64,000 nucleotides of DNA from Undaria pinnatifida (GCA_012845835.1 JABAKD010000004.1:10420022-10484021), one strand, 5' to 3'. Shown: positions 42,075 to 54,646, numbered from the stretch's first letter. Translations and numbers: made by a program. The notes: generated from the sequence alone by a model not told the origin.

Positions 42075-45000
42075 AGACATCACAGAAATAAATTTAATAT
42101 GCACCACGCGTACGAACCTCTTCTTGTACGCAATGGCCCCCTTCCCCACCCCCCCCCTGCCCTCAACGGCACGTACACGTATCATCAGGACGAGGTGCAG
42201 CAAAAACTAGCAGCAGCATGTCTGCATGTATGTGTACGTGCCGTTTCTGGTCTGATCTCCTTTCTTTCTTGTTGCGCTTGCTTGCTGTGTGTGGCTTGCT
42301 CGAGTCACAAATAAAATAATTTTGCAATTTTGCACCTACAGCAGCAGAGAAGCGGAGCGGGAGTACATCGGATAACGTAGCCCATATACACTCGTTCGGT
42401 CGTATACATAACGGTACCGTAAAACAACAGTTGGATTTAGCGATTTTCACCTATACCCGCCCCAAAGTTAATGTATGCATACTCGCCATTTTATAAAGCA
42501 GGAGTTCGGGATCGTGATGTGGGTTGCCTTGCCCCCTTTCCAAGGAGGACGTGCGATCTTCTTGGGGACCATGGCAGGGTTGCTTGTTGTCCCTCTGCAG
42601 TTGCGTTGTCGACACTGCTGCACACACACGAGAGAAAACCCCTGAACCCATGGAAACTCTTTTGTGATTTTTTGTTCCTTCGTGCCACGTTTTTGATGTC
42701 CAGGTTTTTGCGCTGAAAACAAAAAATCTCAAAATTCCCTACGCATATCCGTCATCGTCATTCTCGAGTGTACTCCCATACCGAAAGAGTAGGAAAAAAA
42801 GGAATAAGAAATAAAAAAGTTGAAATAAAAAGTTGGAAAAGCTGTTTCAAAAATCGCAAAGCGACAAACATAATTTAAAAAAATATTGGATATATCAAAG
42901 AACAAACAACCCGGATACCAGAATCTCCGAAAAACGCGAATAGACCGACAAATCACGAACGTCAAGTCACGAAAGTCACCGTCCAACCAAAATAGCCAGT
43001 GCTACGGTGGTGACAACGTGTCAACCAACTGACTAAGGGAATCCAAGTGCTGGACACATGTCGACGTCAATTCTGGTGTCTCAAACATGCAATTTGTTTT
43101 GATGGGAGGTGTCCACATGGACTGCTGGACCATCATCTTGTGTTTTTTTTTTTTGGTCCAGGTCCTGCTACGACGCAGCACAGGCAATATCATCCAACAG
43201 AAGCAGGAAGCGCCCCGTGGTCTGCAACTCATGCAAGCCATAGTTTCGCGCCAAGCACAAGCCACGAGTGCGTCGTCGCCCGCCGGATACCCCTCTGCCT
43301 AGCTGTGTTTGGATAGAGTGCAGACGGACACGCGGAGGGGCGACTTTTGCTTTTCGTTGGACTAGACCTGCCCTTGCGTCAACCTAAGACGCGGACACAA
43401 GGAAGGAGTGCTGGAAAAGTGAAAAAAACCCAAAAACATAACATAATCGGCTGCGATCGCGAGGCATCATATCACCTGCTGTTCCCATAGCAACCATATC
43501 CCTCCGCAGTACTTGCGCCAGGGGGGGTGGCAGTAGTGGCGGTGTGGGGTGGTATACCCCAATACAGGCGAGAAAAGCCGCTGCTACGTCCTGCGGCAAC
43601 GAAGGTGGCGGTGGCGGTGGCGGCGACAGCGGCGTCAGCTATCATTGCCACGGCGGTTCGGTGAGAGAAAAGTAAAGCTAGTTGCACGTATTTGTTTTTT
43701 TGGGCGAAATCAATGCAATGATTTCACGTAAATGATTTTGATTGTGCTTGCGTGTGAATGTGGTACGTCTACCGCAGATAGAGATCTGATATAGCCCATA
43801 GCATGGTTCTACATGGCCAAGCTACTTACAGAGGTAAGATTCACAACCTAGCTTCAGTCAAACCCAGCCAGCTGCAGAAGAGCAACGCCAGCTGGAGGTC
43901 GGAAGTTACGCTAGGTCGCCCTGATCCGTAGGGCTTCTCTGCTTTTTCGCAATCCGCCCTTTTGTAAGTCTTGAGACCCGTTGGTCGTGCTGACATGCTT
44001 GGTTGGGCAGCTGTGTCTGCGACGTCTGTCTGACGATCGTAAGCAAACCGTTGTTGCACACACTGAAGTTCGTTGAACAACTCTGGCTTGTGGTTGCCGT
44101 TAAACACCGGGGGCATTGCTTGCCTTCCTCGCCCTAGTTCTGCACATGCGTCCATGTCTCTTTCCCTTCTATGCAACAACTCGAGCCCTTGCTTTGCGTT
44201 TCCCGAAGGGTTGCATCTATTTTCTACGTAGAGCTTCGCGGGAGATTGATGATCCTGTGTAGAACGCCATTAGTAGTGCTCCTGTGTTCATAAACTATCA
44301 ACACAATAAGTACCCTTGAGGATTTTCGTTTGATGAAGTTTCCGGCGCCGAAACGAAGCCACACAGCAGACAGAGATTCACTATATACCATGTATACAGC
44401 AGTTGGGTGCACCGCCCAGCCTTCGCTACCTGCCTGCCCGTGCTAAGTAACATACCTGGTAAGCATAGGGCGGACAGAGCATGCGGCAAATTTGGTTCAA
44501 ACCAGCAAGAACAACAATAGCAGCAAACTGCTGTTCTCGTACGAGTGGTACGTGGTTGTACGTCGTATGGTGTACAGAGTATGCTACAAGACAGAACGCT
44601 TCTCTACTGCTCTCGAGGTATCATATATTACCCGTCGTGGGACATTGCTTGCATATTTCGAGCAGCTTTCTGCTGTGTACGGGACAACACACGGTCCACT
44701 ACATTGACTAGGGTGCCTAGGAGCAGCGCCAACAACAACCAGAGCAGAGCAGAAAAAAGAGTCTTACGTGTCATCCTGTCTCGAGTACTACTACTCTGTA
44801 TCATACTCATCGAGCGGATGTTCTTTTTAGAGCCTAGCCACCCCTCCTCCCGACCAAGACAACGCAGAAAAATAATGTGACTATTAATAGTACGGACGGC
44901 TGCTGCATTTGTACGGTGCAACACCGGAAATCCGGCGCTTGATACTGCTGTAGACTATAGCCAAGCTGGCCCCCAACAAATCTCGTAACCTCGGGGCTTG

Positions 45001-47080
45001 TACGATAAATAGCCACATGATCCAGCCCAGCCACAGCCACGCCTGACCTTGGCGGGAACAAACCCCGTTTGTTTTGGTTGTTTCCCAACGTCCACTGCAC
45101 TGAGTATCAAGAGGTCTTAGTGCAACAATGTCAATCAACATCAATGTCCTCTATTGATATGAATACTCGTAGCTTTTTCGCGTTCGTTCCTGCGTTCACT
45201 ATGATATAATATCGGAGTAGGAAACAACACCTTCACTTTTTTCGAGTTTTTCATTCAAGTTTTTCAGTGTTTTCTGTGGGACGTACATTGCGATACGAGT
45301 TGGGGTATAAGCATGGTCGGTGTATGATATCGTCTGATATACATGAATATCGCGCATGCATGCCGTCGTCGAAGCCTAGTGTTTTTTCCAGTTTTTCGAG
45401 GTGTGTTCGTACCTCTGCTATCTGTTATGATACTGCTACTGTAGATCCAATATATTGCACGATACGATACGCGTAGGCAATCCCAACTCTTCTACGTGCA
45501 AGTATAGATCCAATGTATCATACCATGCGATACGCAAAGAGTATTAATCCCAACTGATTGGACTTATCGGCGCTGAGCCTCGCTATATTGAGCTTTTCTT
45601 AGGGTTCGGAGTTTTGGCGCCGTTTTCCGTTTCTTTTTATGAACCAAAAAGTGACGAAAATAGTCGAAGCATAGATCCAGCATCTTTGATCCCGTCCTAC
45701 CCCCCCTTCCCCCCCCCCCCCGGCGCCCCTGCTGCTATTGCCGCAGCGTGCGGTGAGTTGTGGCATTACACGCGACTAGGTCACCCAGAGCAACAGTCTG
45801 AGGTGATGCTTTACAAAACGTAATTGTGCGTATCATAGGCCATGATATGTGCTTGAGGAGGTGCGGTTGTTATTTATCGTACCGCACAACAGAATGGGAA
45901 TTACTTTCTTTGAAACGCGAGAGGATATGTATTATCATACACAACAATGCCGATCATAAAGAGGAAAAACGGATAAAGAAATGGCGCTCAACTTTGTCGT
46001 CTTGCATGTATTCGTGCCCTATGGCGTCGGAGATATGTAAGCTGGTCTGCCGCGCCGTTCGCAAGAGCAGTGATGCGATCTCGAACATTGGCGTACCGGA
46101 CGTGCATGGCGACCTCAATGCGCGATTCACGACTACTTTGTACTGCTATTAAAGTCAAAAAATGTTTCTACTTGAAATGAACCTGGTTTGAATATTGTTT
46201 ACCAGGTACGATCATTATCGGGATGGGTGTTGTCCGTAAGCTACCGGTGGTGCTCGCTGCTCTGTGCTTGCTTTTATCGTTTTGTTTTCACCTGTTTTAC
46301 CTTCGTTTCTTTTATCCTCCGCTTGCTTGCTTATCACCTGGTTCATTTTCATTTTTTTTCCTTCCGCTTGCTTGCTATTTATCGCTAGAGCCCTCTTAAC
46401 CTTACTCTACCGGTATTTTTTCTGCAACTAAACGTATAGACTATTTTAATATTTTATAGATATTGCAAGAAAAATGCGTTTTTTTCTTTCGGGACTCATC
46501 TTGCATCACAGTCAGTGTTCACAACACCTGTCGTGTGTTTGGCTTTGTTTTCTTTTTTCTTCTTTTCTTTCTTTTCTTTTTTCCTTTTTTCTCCTTTACT
46601 TCTATGGTCTGGCTTGTTTGTTGAGTTCTCGCACCCGGTGTGCTATTTATAGCACTTCGCTTGCTTCACCTTGATGAAATGCGACTGTTTGGTTTACTCT
46701 GTTTCACAGTCTGTACCACAGAACTTGTATCTCAGGATGAATCAGCATGGACTCGGGTGTACTGGTAGAAAACAACCCACCCATATATTTATCGATGAAG
46801 ACTACGTACCACTATTTACGATACGAGGTATCGCACCAGGTATTAGAAAAGAAGGCGGTATTATCCTCTACTATTGTCAATGTGAAGACAACGCATTGTA
46901 GGTGGGCGAGAGCGGGCAGTGGTACGAGTATTCTTAGTCCTACGCATCGCGCGCGCCGTATGCGTCTCTTTGCAATCTAGGCCTGACGTCGGGATCAGCA
47001 CCCTCTAGCCTCGCGGCCCGTTGGTTCGGTGTGGCCGATCTTGTAATCGTCAGCCTTTTTATTCCATCTCAGCCCCTTAA
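42075..47080. other. 5 kb without a recognised gene or repeat family
   Basis: Both strands were read. Frames reach 112 codons (43,841-44,179 minus) and 111 codons (44,545-44,880 plus) with no recognisable domain, signal peptide or conserved motif. A short GGT/GGC stretch lies at 43,600-43,635 and T-rich runs at 46,550-46,600. TACCAGGTA-type 9-mers lie at 44,453 and 46,200. Small spliced genes cannot be excluded. Confidence 0.4.
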
Positions 47081-47084
47081 GAAC

Positions 47085-47225
47085 TACCCCCACTTTCGGC
47101 GACAAGCTATTAATAGTTGGAATTAGTGTGGCATCACTACGGCAGCGTGGTACATTACAACCACACCCACGTTTTTGGGGGCAAACTACCTGGGATTATT
47201 AGTGTGGGATAATTTCAGGATTTTT
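47085..47225 (+). repeat. RepQ copies
   Basis: AGTTGGAATTAGTGTGGCAT and CACGTTTTTGGGGGCAAACT followed by ACCTGGGATTATTAGTGTGG resemble 47,740-47,850 and 52,398-52,460. Confidence 0.6.
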
Positions 47226-47639
47226 ACTCGTCATTTAGATTGAATGGAAGCCGTCGCACGTACCGCGACCTTCCGCTTCCCTCGATGCTGCCGCCGTGAA
47301 CCCCCCCTCCCTCCCGCCCGCAACCAAGCGAGAGTTACCCACAGTTGAACTCTGAATGAAAGTAAACACGCCCGGATCGAGATATTATGGGCCCACCAAC
47401 AAGTAAGCCTGACGGCGGCACGACCTTGAGGGTGTGACGTAACAGCAGTATGATAGTGCAACTCGCCGCTAAAACACGATGCCTCAATCCATAGTTTGTG
47501 AGTTCGTAGCATTCACTAAAACCTTAGCCTGCCGTTCTCATTGGGTTTGTTCTTGTCGTGCGGGCGTACCAGGGCGAGGTGCGCGCGGGGCTTTGCTTTC
47601 TAGAGGATAGTGGATGCTTCAGTAGCAGCACCAACTGCA

Positions 47640-47880
47640 GCCGCAGCAGTTCGACTAATAATGACAACTATTTAGTAAGTAGTTTGTTCCCACAAAGTGT
47701 GGTGCTTCTCCATAGGAGCGCACGAACGTTTTTCGGGAGATATTACTTGGAATTTGTATGGGCCAATTTTTGCGGTGATAACAACCGCCTTTAGAACTCA
47801 CCACCCATGTTTTGGAGGTAAAACTACTTGGGAATAGTGTTGGGCCATTGTTGCAGTGGAGAAAGAAAGGGTTCTACCCT
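47640..47880 (+). repeat. RepQ copies
   Basis: ATTACTTGGAATTTGTATGG, GCCAATTTTTGCGGTGATAA and ATGTTTTGGAGGTAAAACTA, then TTGTTGCAGTGGAG, carry two adjacent copies of the unit. Confidence 0.6.
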
Positions 47881-47884
47881 GCGG

Positions 47885-49165
47885 GGGTTAGATTATTGAT
47901 GTAATGTTGCAGTGCGTAATAACCTGGGTGCAGTATCACGATCACGAGGTCAGTTTGTTCGTTCTTGAATTTGTTGCCGTTTTGCAGGCCGTCAAACACT
48001 ATGATATGACATGTGATATTCGTAGAAATGGTGATCGAATGGTTACGGCGTCCTTGTGATGTCGGCTTGCCGAGCGCGTTTGGGTCTATTACTGCTGTGG
48101 TACTGCCATTCGTAGATTTTGGCTTCGTGGGAAATCTCGTGAACAGTATGGGAGGAAATCCGCGCTCGACTGCGCTTTTATATGATCTGTTTGGCCAAGC
48201 GCCAAGTCCTCCTCCCCCGTATATATGCAATGGCACCGTATTTTTATATCAATCACGCAGGGGGGTGAGCGCCATTGAGTGTGGTGTTGGGGGTGGGATG
48301 GAATCGATTTCTGCCCTTGTTTGGCGTAGTGGCGGGTGGCATGTAGATACGTGCTCTCTTCCCCTGTCTCGGTTGAGTCAGGCGAAACGCCATGTGTACA
48401 TGTGTACCAGCGTGCAACACGCATGATAGCACACCCCCGGCATGAATACCCCCCCCCCGTAACAACCCCCGTGGGATTGATTTCCTAGCTTACTTTCCCG
48501 ACTAGGATGGGCCCACACACAGTGCACATAGTGATAGTGGCTTTGGTAAGATACCGTCGAATTCTGTCCATCCATGAGCTATATAGACGAAACATCACTC
48601 GACGACTTGTTTACTCTTGTCCGAGGTGAGGTGTTATTTTGCGTCTTGCCACGGCTTTATACGGCGTCCGATGCGGTGTGTCATCTTCCGTTTCGTGCCG
48701 GGGTACACGACGGTTTACAAAATAATCGTGGCTTGGCAGCAGCTGCAGTTGCCTCGCCTTGCCTGACGACCTTGTTGGCCGATTGCCCTGCCACCGCGTT
48801 TTGGTCAACAGCCAGACAGATGAAAGAGACCACCCCTACGAGGGGTAAAATACAACATACTCCTGCTACAATGCTGTGTTGTCTTTGCATTAACTCGAGT
48901 ATGTTAATTAAAAAATGCAAGAAATGTGAAATTTTTCAAAATGTTTTCAAAGTGTCAGGCGTGAGTTCGATTGATACTCGTTTTTTCGACCTGCATGATA
49001 CACGGTCGCGCGTTGAGATTTTTGTTCGGCCTGCAGACATTTTAGTCTGCTTCACAGATTTGATGCTGACGTGGGTGCGTGAAACTATCAGTGTGACGTG
49101 AAGAACGCACAAACAGCCCACGGAAGTGCAGCAAGAAAGTCCTTGAAGGATAACAGACTAAAAAG
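47885..49165. other. Open frames without recognisable product
   Basis: Frames of 120 (minus, 47,874-48,236), 137 (plus, 48,013-48,426) and 175 codons (plus, 48,574-49,101) overlap or follow each other. None shows a domain I recognise. The last ends in a segment (GTGACGTGAAGAACGCACAA) shared with RepI. I do not call genes here. Confidence 0.35.
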
Positions 49166-49280
49166 GGCTGCCTATCGTATATCTCCAAGGAGTTAAAAAC
49201 GCGCGACCTGAGTATCACGCAGCTTGCAAATATGAGTATCGGTCCTTATATTGATCGAACTCACAGCTGAGGTATAATAT
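49165..49280 (-). repeat. RepA diverged fragment, reversed
   Basis: AGTTAAAAACGCGCGACCTG, AGTATCACGCAGCTTGCAAA and GAACTCACAGCTGAGGTATA are the reverse of RepA landmarks. Confidence 0.6.
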
Positions 49281-49469
49281 TTGAAATATTCTGTTTTTTT
49301 TCATAGTGCAAAACAGGCTGGCAGGCTGAGTACATACGTACGATGGCGAGTAGCCGCCAATCAGCGACCAAACATTTGGAAGACCTTATTTAGTGCGGCC
49401 ATATCAACCATCCAGCAGTCCGTATCGGCTACAAGCTACGATCCCTATCCCTTTGTGGTGTACAAATCA

Positions 49470-50110
49470 ATGTACACGTATGATTTGCATACACCAGGGT
49501 ATCTGGTACGTACATCGAGCACCGCGCGACGAGCAGAGGCTTACTACCACATGACAGAAGCACACGGCGTACATGCTGTATTACACCTGGTACATTCTTG
49601 TACAAGGCGTACCACAACACAGACATCCGTGTTGTACATGCGACGCCTTGAAATGCAACAACGGCTACGACCCATTCCATGGTATCCATGTACATATACT
49701 GTACACCAGACGAACAAGGGTATTTGGTATATGCTGGTACGCATGCTGCACGCTACGGGGCGAGCAGAGCCTTACCGCAATGGCAATGCACGCGTGAGGT
49801 GTATGCAACACGCTGCACACGCGCATACACGTTGCACAACGCACGCGCGTTATGCGACATCTTGCACTCCTGCAATTCTGACCCAAAGTATTCTCTCCCA
49901 TACTCAGCCCAACTCGCGTTGCTTCATACTGGTACTTGTATACCAGGTATGTTTTCTCGTGAATTTTCGCCATTGGAGTTGTAAAGAGGTCGATGTTAAT
50001 GGTACAGCGTAACACATCCACATCATGGAGCATGTAACAAAGTCAACCCTTTATGGATACCAGTGTACCTGGCACCGCAACGTAGGGCGAGCAACACCTT
50101 CACCATTGTG
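49470..50110 (+). repeat. Degenerate ~220-280-bp repeat, about three units
   Basis: CACCAGGGTATCTGGTACGT with ACGAGCAGAGGCTTACTACC (49,490-49,555) recurs as AAGGGTATTTGGTATATGCT with GCGAGCAGAGCCTTACCGCA (49,707-49,778). A shorter version, GTGTACCTGGCACCGCAACG followed by GCGAGCAACACCTTCACCA, is at 50,062-50,105. A 243-codon frame (49,281-50,012) crosses it. Confidence 0.6.
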
Positions 50111-50289
50111 ACACACAGTTTGTATACGTCACCCTGCATCTTTGAAAAATTCGTGTACTCCCTACCGCAGCAGCCCGCTTCGCTCCGGGTGACCCGCGCG
50201 GTGTATAATCGTACATGACACTTCATGCGTTCTTTTTCCCAACATCCTCAGAAAACCCGTTGTCCGTCCTGGTTCTTCATTCCACTATA

Positions 50290-50365
50290 TGCATACTACA
50301 GAGAGATTTCGACAAAATCTTCGATCTCACAGCTAGCTGGAGTGTATTTTAATTTTGATATTACA
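50290..50365 (-). repeat. RepA left-end fragment, reversed
   Basis: GATTTCGACAAAATCTTCGA, TCTCACAGCTAGCTGGAGTG and TATTTTAATTTTGATAT. Confidence 0.85.
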
Positions 50366-50579
50366 TATTGCATACTACAGAGAGATAACCATGTGTGCTT
50401 TCTTCACGTTACTTTGTTCACGGATTAAACTGATATTTTCACCCATCTACATCCAGCACCAGGCACACCCAGTGTCCGTGCCGTAGTCAAACTACGAGAC
50501 AGGAGTTGGATGGCTTCATCTGCTTTGTTGCTACAATACCAGGTACTGTAGTAGTTGCTGGCTGGCATTAGCAGGGGAG

Positions 50580-50725
50580 TCACCGACCTGTATCCTTCAC
50601 GAGGGTACACATCCCGTAACACGCGCGATCGAAGTATCACACGCAGCTTGCAAAGCTGAGTTTTGATCGGAAAATCATTTTTGGTAGATCTCACAGCTAA
50701 AGCGTATTTTTTCATTTTTTCGAAT
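50580..50725 (-). repeat. RepA fragment, reversed
   Basis: CACCGACCTGTATCCTTCAC, CATCCCGTAACACGCGCGAT, GTATCACACGCAGCTTGCAA and AGATCTCACAGCTAAAGCGT are reversed RepA landmarks. Confidence 0.8.
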
Positions 50726-50964
50726 AGTAGTTGCTGGCTGGCCGTTGTGTTCCTTCCCCCCCCCCCCCGGCCCGTCGCTCTCGCAACGTCGTGTTTCCCT
50801 CTTTGCTTCCAGTTGTTTTTCCGTTTGTTTTTTCTCGCTTGTTATTATTGAATTTTTTCCTTTTTGTTTTTTCTTGTTTTTCCTTTTTGTTTTTTCCTTC
50901 TTTAGTTGCAAGTAGTCTGGCGTGGTGGCTTGCATTCCTATTTTTACCCGCGTGTTCTTTGCGG

Positions 50965-51130
50965 TTCATTGCATGGGCAAATCAACTTGCTGTATTTGCA
51001 ACGTGTATCTTTGTCTCGTCCTTTGCGACCACAGACCGTGTCTCTATTCTATGAGGCATCAGCACGGGCACTGGTTGTGCTGGACGTAGATGGGTGGAAA
51101 TATCAGCTTGATGTGGACAACACACAAACT
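50965..51130 (+). repeat. RepI copy
   Basis: TTCATTGCATGGGCAAATCA, a GCGACCACAGACCGTGTCTC stretch and GATGGGTGGAAATATCAGCT followed by TGATGTGGACAACACAC match 52,775-52,845 and 55,770-56,060. Confidence 0.65.
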
Positions 51131-51186
51131 CATCAAACACACTGCAAAGACAGCAAGGTGATTGCGGTATGCAAGTTTTATAGCCT

Positions 51187-51240
51187 AGCGTGCAGGTTCA
51201 CCAAGCGTGCAGGTTCACCAAGCGTGCAGGTTCACCAGGG
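51187..51240. repeat. 17-bp tandem, three units
   Basis: AGCGTGCAGGTTCACCA is repeated three times head to tail. Confidence 0.95.
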
Positions 51241-51547
51241 TCGCAGAATCCAGCAGAAGCAGCACCTCAGGACCCCACAACTCTATTTCTCACCCGCCGG
51301 CCAGCCAGCCAGCGCTGACCTTGGTGTAATAATGCTATCCGGAATGAAATACGCGGGCAAAAATACAAAAAAATGCCCGCCAGCACACGGCACACCAGAC
51401 TAATTGCAGTAAAATATGCGGTACGTAATCCGTCATTTTTTTTTTCACTTTCCCTGTGAGAGAAGATACCGGTATTTCATCGTCTTTTTTTTTTCTTGGC
51501 CCCCACAGAGGTCAATTTCAACATGACAACGTGTTACATGTTACAGT

Positions 51548-51569
51548 ATGTTGTTGTTGTTGTTGTTTA

Positions 51570-51600
<31 letters not shown>

Positions 51601-51624
51601 CTTGTTGTTGTTGTTGTTGTTGTC
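51548..51624. repeat. (GTT)n microsatellite
   Basis: About 25 GTT units with TAT and CTT interruptions. Frames of polyC, polyV or polyL over it are artefacts. Confidence 0.95.
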
Positions 51625-52109
51625 TTCACATCAAACCGTTCTTCCTACCCAACGACATCAGTACACCCAGCCTCTTGTGCTGATTCATCCTAGAGATATA
51701 CAAATTCCGTGGTCGCTGACGATTGTGAAACACAGGCATGGTAAGAGAATATGTATGGTAACCGAGGGAACATATAATGTGGTAGTCAGCAGTCAACCCT
51801 TTTTGGGGGTATGGGCAATGTATAATGACAGTGATACGAGGCCGACAGGTAACCGAACCACCAGTAGGAAATGTACGGTCTTATCGGCCACCTGGGGTGA
51901 ACACTGTTTAGGACCTGGAGATGGGGGACGATAATAGAAAATACGACAGGGTTTCGTCTTCATAGCCGTCCACGAGTAGAAGAGCCATGGCGCAACTGCT
52001 CGTGGGGTCGTGCTGCGCCCCTGCCATTCGCCTCTGCATTATGGTAGTGCGATCCCCCAATCTTTAGTTCAACTCTCAGCCACGCGGTGTCGACGCTATG
52101 ATGATACGG

Positions 52110-52326
52110 CAGTAGTAGTATCGGGTGTCCCGATTTTGGTGCACCCCGTGACAAGCCGAAACAAGCGCGCGCTCTTATCTACTCGTTGCTCCTGTGTTCC
52201 TGTCATTCGTACATACCTGGTACTAAATAGCATAGCCGGGACATGCAGATTTGACCGCTCTTTTAAATCAGAAATGCTCTCATCCTAGGCGCTCTTAAAT
52301 CGCTATGAATCGGGGTACCCACTCTG
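52110..52326. mobile_element. MITE-3 copy 3, ~215 bp
   Basis: The left end is degraded (TCGGGTGTCCCGATTTTGGT). The right end is clear (TCGGGGTACCCACTCTG, with GCGCTCTTAAATCG just inside). The interior AAACAAGCGCGCGCTCTTAT and TTTGACCGCTCTTTTAAATC parallels copy 1 at 5,139. Confidence 0.75.
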
Positions 52327-52394
52327 TTCCTGTATCGTCACTTTTTTAGCGTCATTTTTTCCCTCGCCGATTCGAACTGCATACAAGTATCTGG

Positions 52395-52480
52395 TACATG
52401 CTTTGGGGGGCAAAATTACTTTAAATTAGCGTGGAATCATTTTTGCAGTGGTAACAAGGTTAGTTCTATCTATGTATTAA
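52395..52480 (+). repeat. RepQ copy
   Basis: ATGCTTTGGGGGGCAAAATT and AAATTAGCGTGGAATCATTT followed by TTGCAGTGGTAACAAGG. Confidence 0.65.
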
Positions 52481-52774
52481 TGCTCTAATATGTTGTGTCA
52501 TACCTCTGCCTGCTGTCATGCTGCCCGCGTGTCGAACAGCTTGCTCTCGGTAGTTGGGCAACTAAATGCATTACCCCGTAGTAAGCGTTGCCTAGTCTGT
52601 GGCGGATGCTGCAATCGTGGTTTTTTGCTCTCGCCGCTTTTTCCCTCTGGAGTCCCAATAGGATTCAAAGGGGAACGATGTGATATTAACTGGACCCTTC
52701 CGTTTTTCTTGCTCCCCCTCCAAGTTGCCAGGTGTTCCGGCTTTTGTGTATGTTTCGCTTTTCGCACCCAGTAC

Positions 52775-53060
52775 ATTTGTCGTTGCATTGCCAAATCCCC
52801 TTCCTGTGGGTGGAAATATCAGTTTCATGTGAAGGACACGCACACGCTGTATCAGCGATGTTTGCCTCCCTCGTAGTTTGTGACCACAGAGCTTGTATTC
52901 GCGATGTATTTCTGTCTAGCAGGGTGTGACCACAGAGCTTGTATTCGCGATGTATTTCTGTCTAGCAGGTTGTGACCACAGAGCTTGCGCTCTCTATATG
53001 GTAAAGGTATCGGTTGCGTGGTAACAACAGCTCAATGTGAAGAATACACACGTTTACTAC
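52775..53060 (+). repeat. RepI copy with 48-bp tandem
   Basis: CATTGCCAAATCCCCTTCCT, GGGTGGAAATATCAGTTTCA and TGTGACCACAGAGCTTGTAT are RepI landmarks. The segment GTGACCACAGAGCTTGTATT through GTCTAGCAGG occurs 2.5 times at 52,878-52,986 with almost no change, so it is a recent tandem. Confidence 0.85.
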
Positions 53061-54080
53061 TCTTTAGCCCTGTAGTCGATCGTAGTAGTTGTTGGACTCG
53101 ATCCTACGCGGAACCCCCCCGCCGATGTTCTCCCTTCCCTGCGCGTCATTGGGGGTCCTTTGGTGACCTGCCCCTATTCTTCAAGAGGTATGGGCGCAGC
53201 ATCGACGATCCTTCGGCGATTCGCTCCCATTCTTGAAGAAGTATGGGCGACGCCAAGCGCATAGAAGCACCCTTCGTTGGCGGCGGATACACGAAATATG
53301 CTACGGTTGTAATATTATGCGTAATATATAGGTGCATTAATATTGTCAATTTTGATTAGGGCTAAAGCAGGTCCTTTTCTCATCAATAGGGTCGTATACT
53401 GCTGGCACGGGCTTCGACAGCAATACAACGATTGCCCTTTTTTGGATGGGTGACGGGAAAGCTCCTTTTTTAGTGTCGGAGTAGCTTCCCCCCCACCCCT
53501 CCCCTCCCCCAGCCCCCAACTTTCCATTAGTTCTCTCTTTTCGACTTGGGTGTTCTTTCTCACGCGTCATGCGGGCTGGACAGATAGCTTCATATTCGTA
53601 CAGATATCGGTGTTCTGCCAATACTTTCCGCGAAGCTTTCCGCGAAACTTCCCGTCCATCGCATACCGGCACGATAGAAAGTCGGAAGCACCCGACTCAA
53701 ATGATTATAATCTGCCCCGTCTCTCGGCTCTCGAACGGAGCAGGCATGTTGCAGTACCGAGGAGTCTTTCGTACCTCTGGTATTCAGACTCTAGAGTGCT
53801 ATGTTGCACTTTGTATGCACGGTTCGAATTGTTATTTACACCTTAGGAGTATTCTTGTACGTTTTTTTTTTTTCTTGTCCCGTCTCATCTAATGTATTTG
53901 CACTAAAATGAATACGGCTCATATTTTTCCCAGCCCCCTCTCTTTCGGAGCTCCGATGCGGGGTTGCGTAGCAGCCCCCCCCCCCCCCCCCCCCTCCCGT
54001 TCTTCGCACTGATGAGCGCGCCTTGATCGTAATCGCTATAACGGTGCAACAGTTTCATCCCTCTTCAAATAGGGTCGAAT
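53061..54080. other. No recognised gene or repeat family
   Basis: It contains a 40-bp imperfect direct repeat (TTCTTCAAGAGGTATGGGCG near 53,178 and 53,231) and a C-run of about 19 at 53,975. Frames of 98-108 codons have no domain. Confidence 0.4.
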
Positions 54081-54084
54081 TGTT

Positions 54085-54200
54085 CAATGACGCACTCTAC
54101 TCATCGGGAGCTTCCCTTGTCAATTTGTTCTCCGTCTATGTTTGTGCAAGGAAAAGTTCCTCGGCGGGGCTCCAACTCGCGAAGTCGACTTTTACGTACG
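54085..54200 (-). repeat. SINE-1 head fragment
   Basis: GTTTGTGCAAGGAAAAGTTC, CTCGGCGGGGCTCCAACTCG and CGAAGTCGAC match the minus-strand copy at 41,590-41,680. The rest is too diverged. Confidence 0.6.
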
Positions 54201-54435
54201 TACGAAGTCACCAGTAGACCACCAGTGTATTTTCGCCAACTCTATATTACTGCTGTGCATTTCATGATATGCATATATATAGCAATATGCCGTATTTGTA
54301 CTTTTGTACGGTACGATAAGGTACAGGGTACGTAGGGCCAATTCTGTGAATGTAACACCATTTTATCAACCATGATGTTTTTCTGTGTGTCTTTCGGGAG
54401 ACCGGAAGGGGGGGACGGGGTCCGGAGAAGTCCGA

Positions 54436-54646
54436 GTGTTTGATTTGATCCTTGACCCATGACATGAATAAGACTCGGAGCTCGTGCTCGTCGGGAGGAC
54501 AAAAACGGCACCCGCATATAGCGCAGAGGTGATGATTACCGAGTGTTTGATTTGATCCTTGACCCATGACTTGAACAATAAGATTCGGGGCTCGTGCTCG
54601 TCGGGACGACAAAAACTGTACCCGCATATAGCGCAGAGGTGATTGC
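54436..54646 (-). repeat. ~105-bp tandem duplication with a Cys-containing open segment
   Basis: GAGTGTTTGATTTGATCCTT, GACCCATGAC, AGCTCGTGCTCGTCGGGAGG and CCCGCATATAGCGCAGAGGT occur twice. On the minus strand each unit can read CAICG..FC.PDEHE followed by SWVKDQIKH, but the two units are in different frames. It could be a duplicated exon or a decayed gene piece. No family is recognised. Confidence 0.8.

Noticed and set aside
48574-49101. 175-codon gene
   Set aside because: No domain. Its last part is a RepI-like segment, and overlapping frames exist on the other strand.
49281-50012. 243-codon plus frame, the longest outside obvious simple repeats and the 60.6-kb gene
   Set aside because: It runs from a RepA fragment through a degenerate tandem. 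It has no domain, and minus-strand frames of similar quality overlap it.
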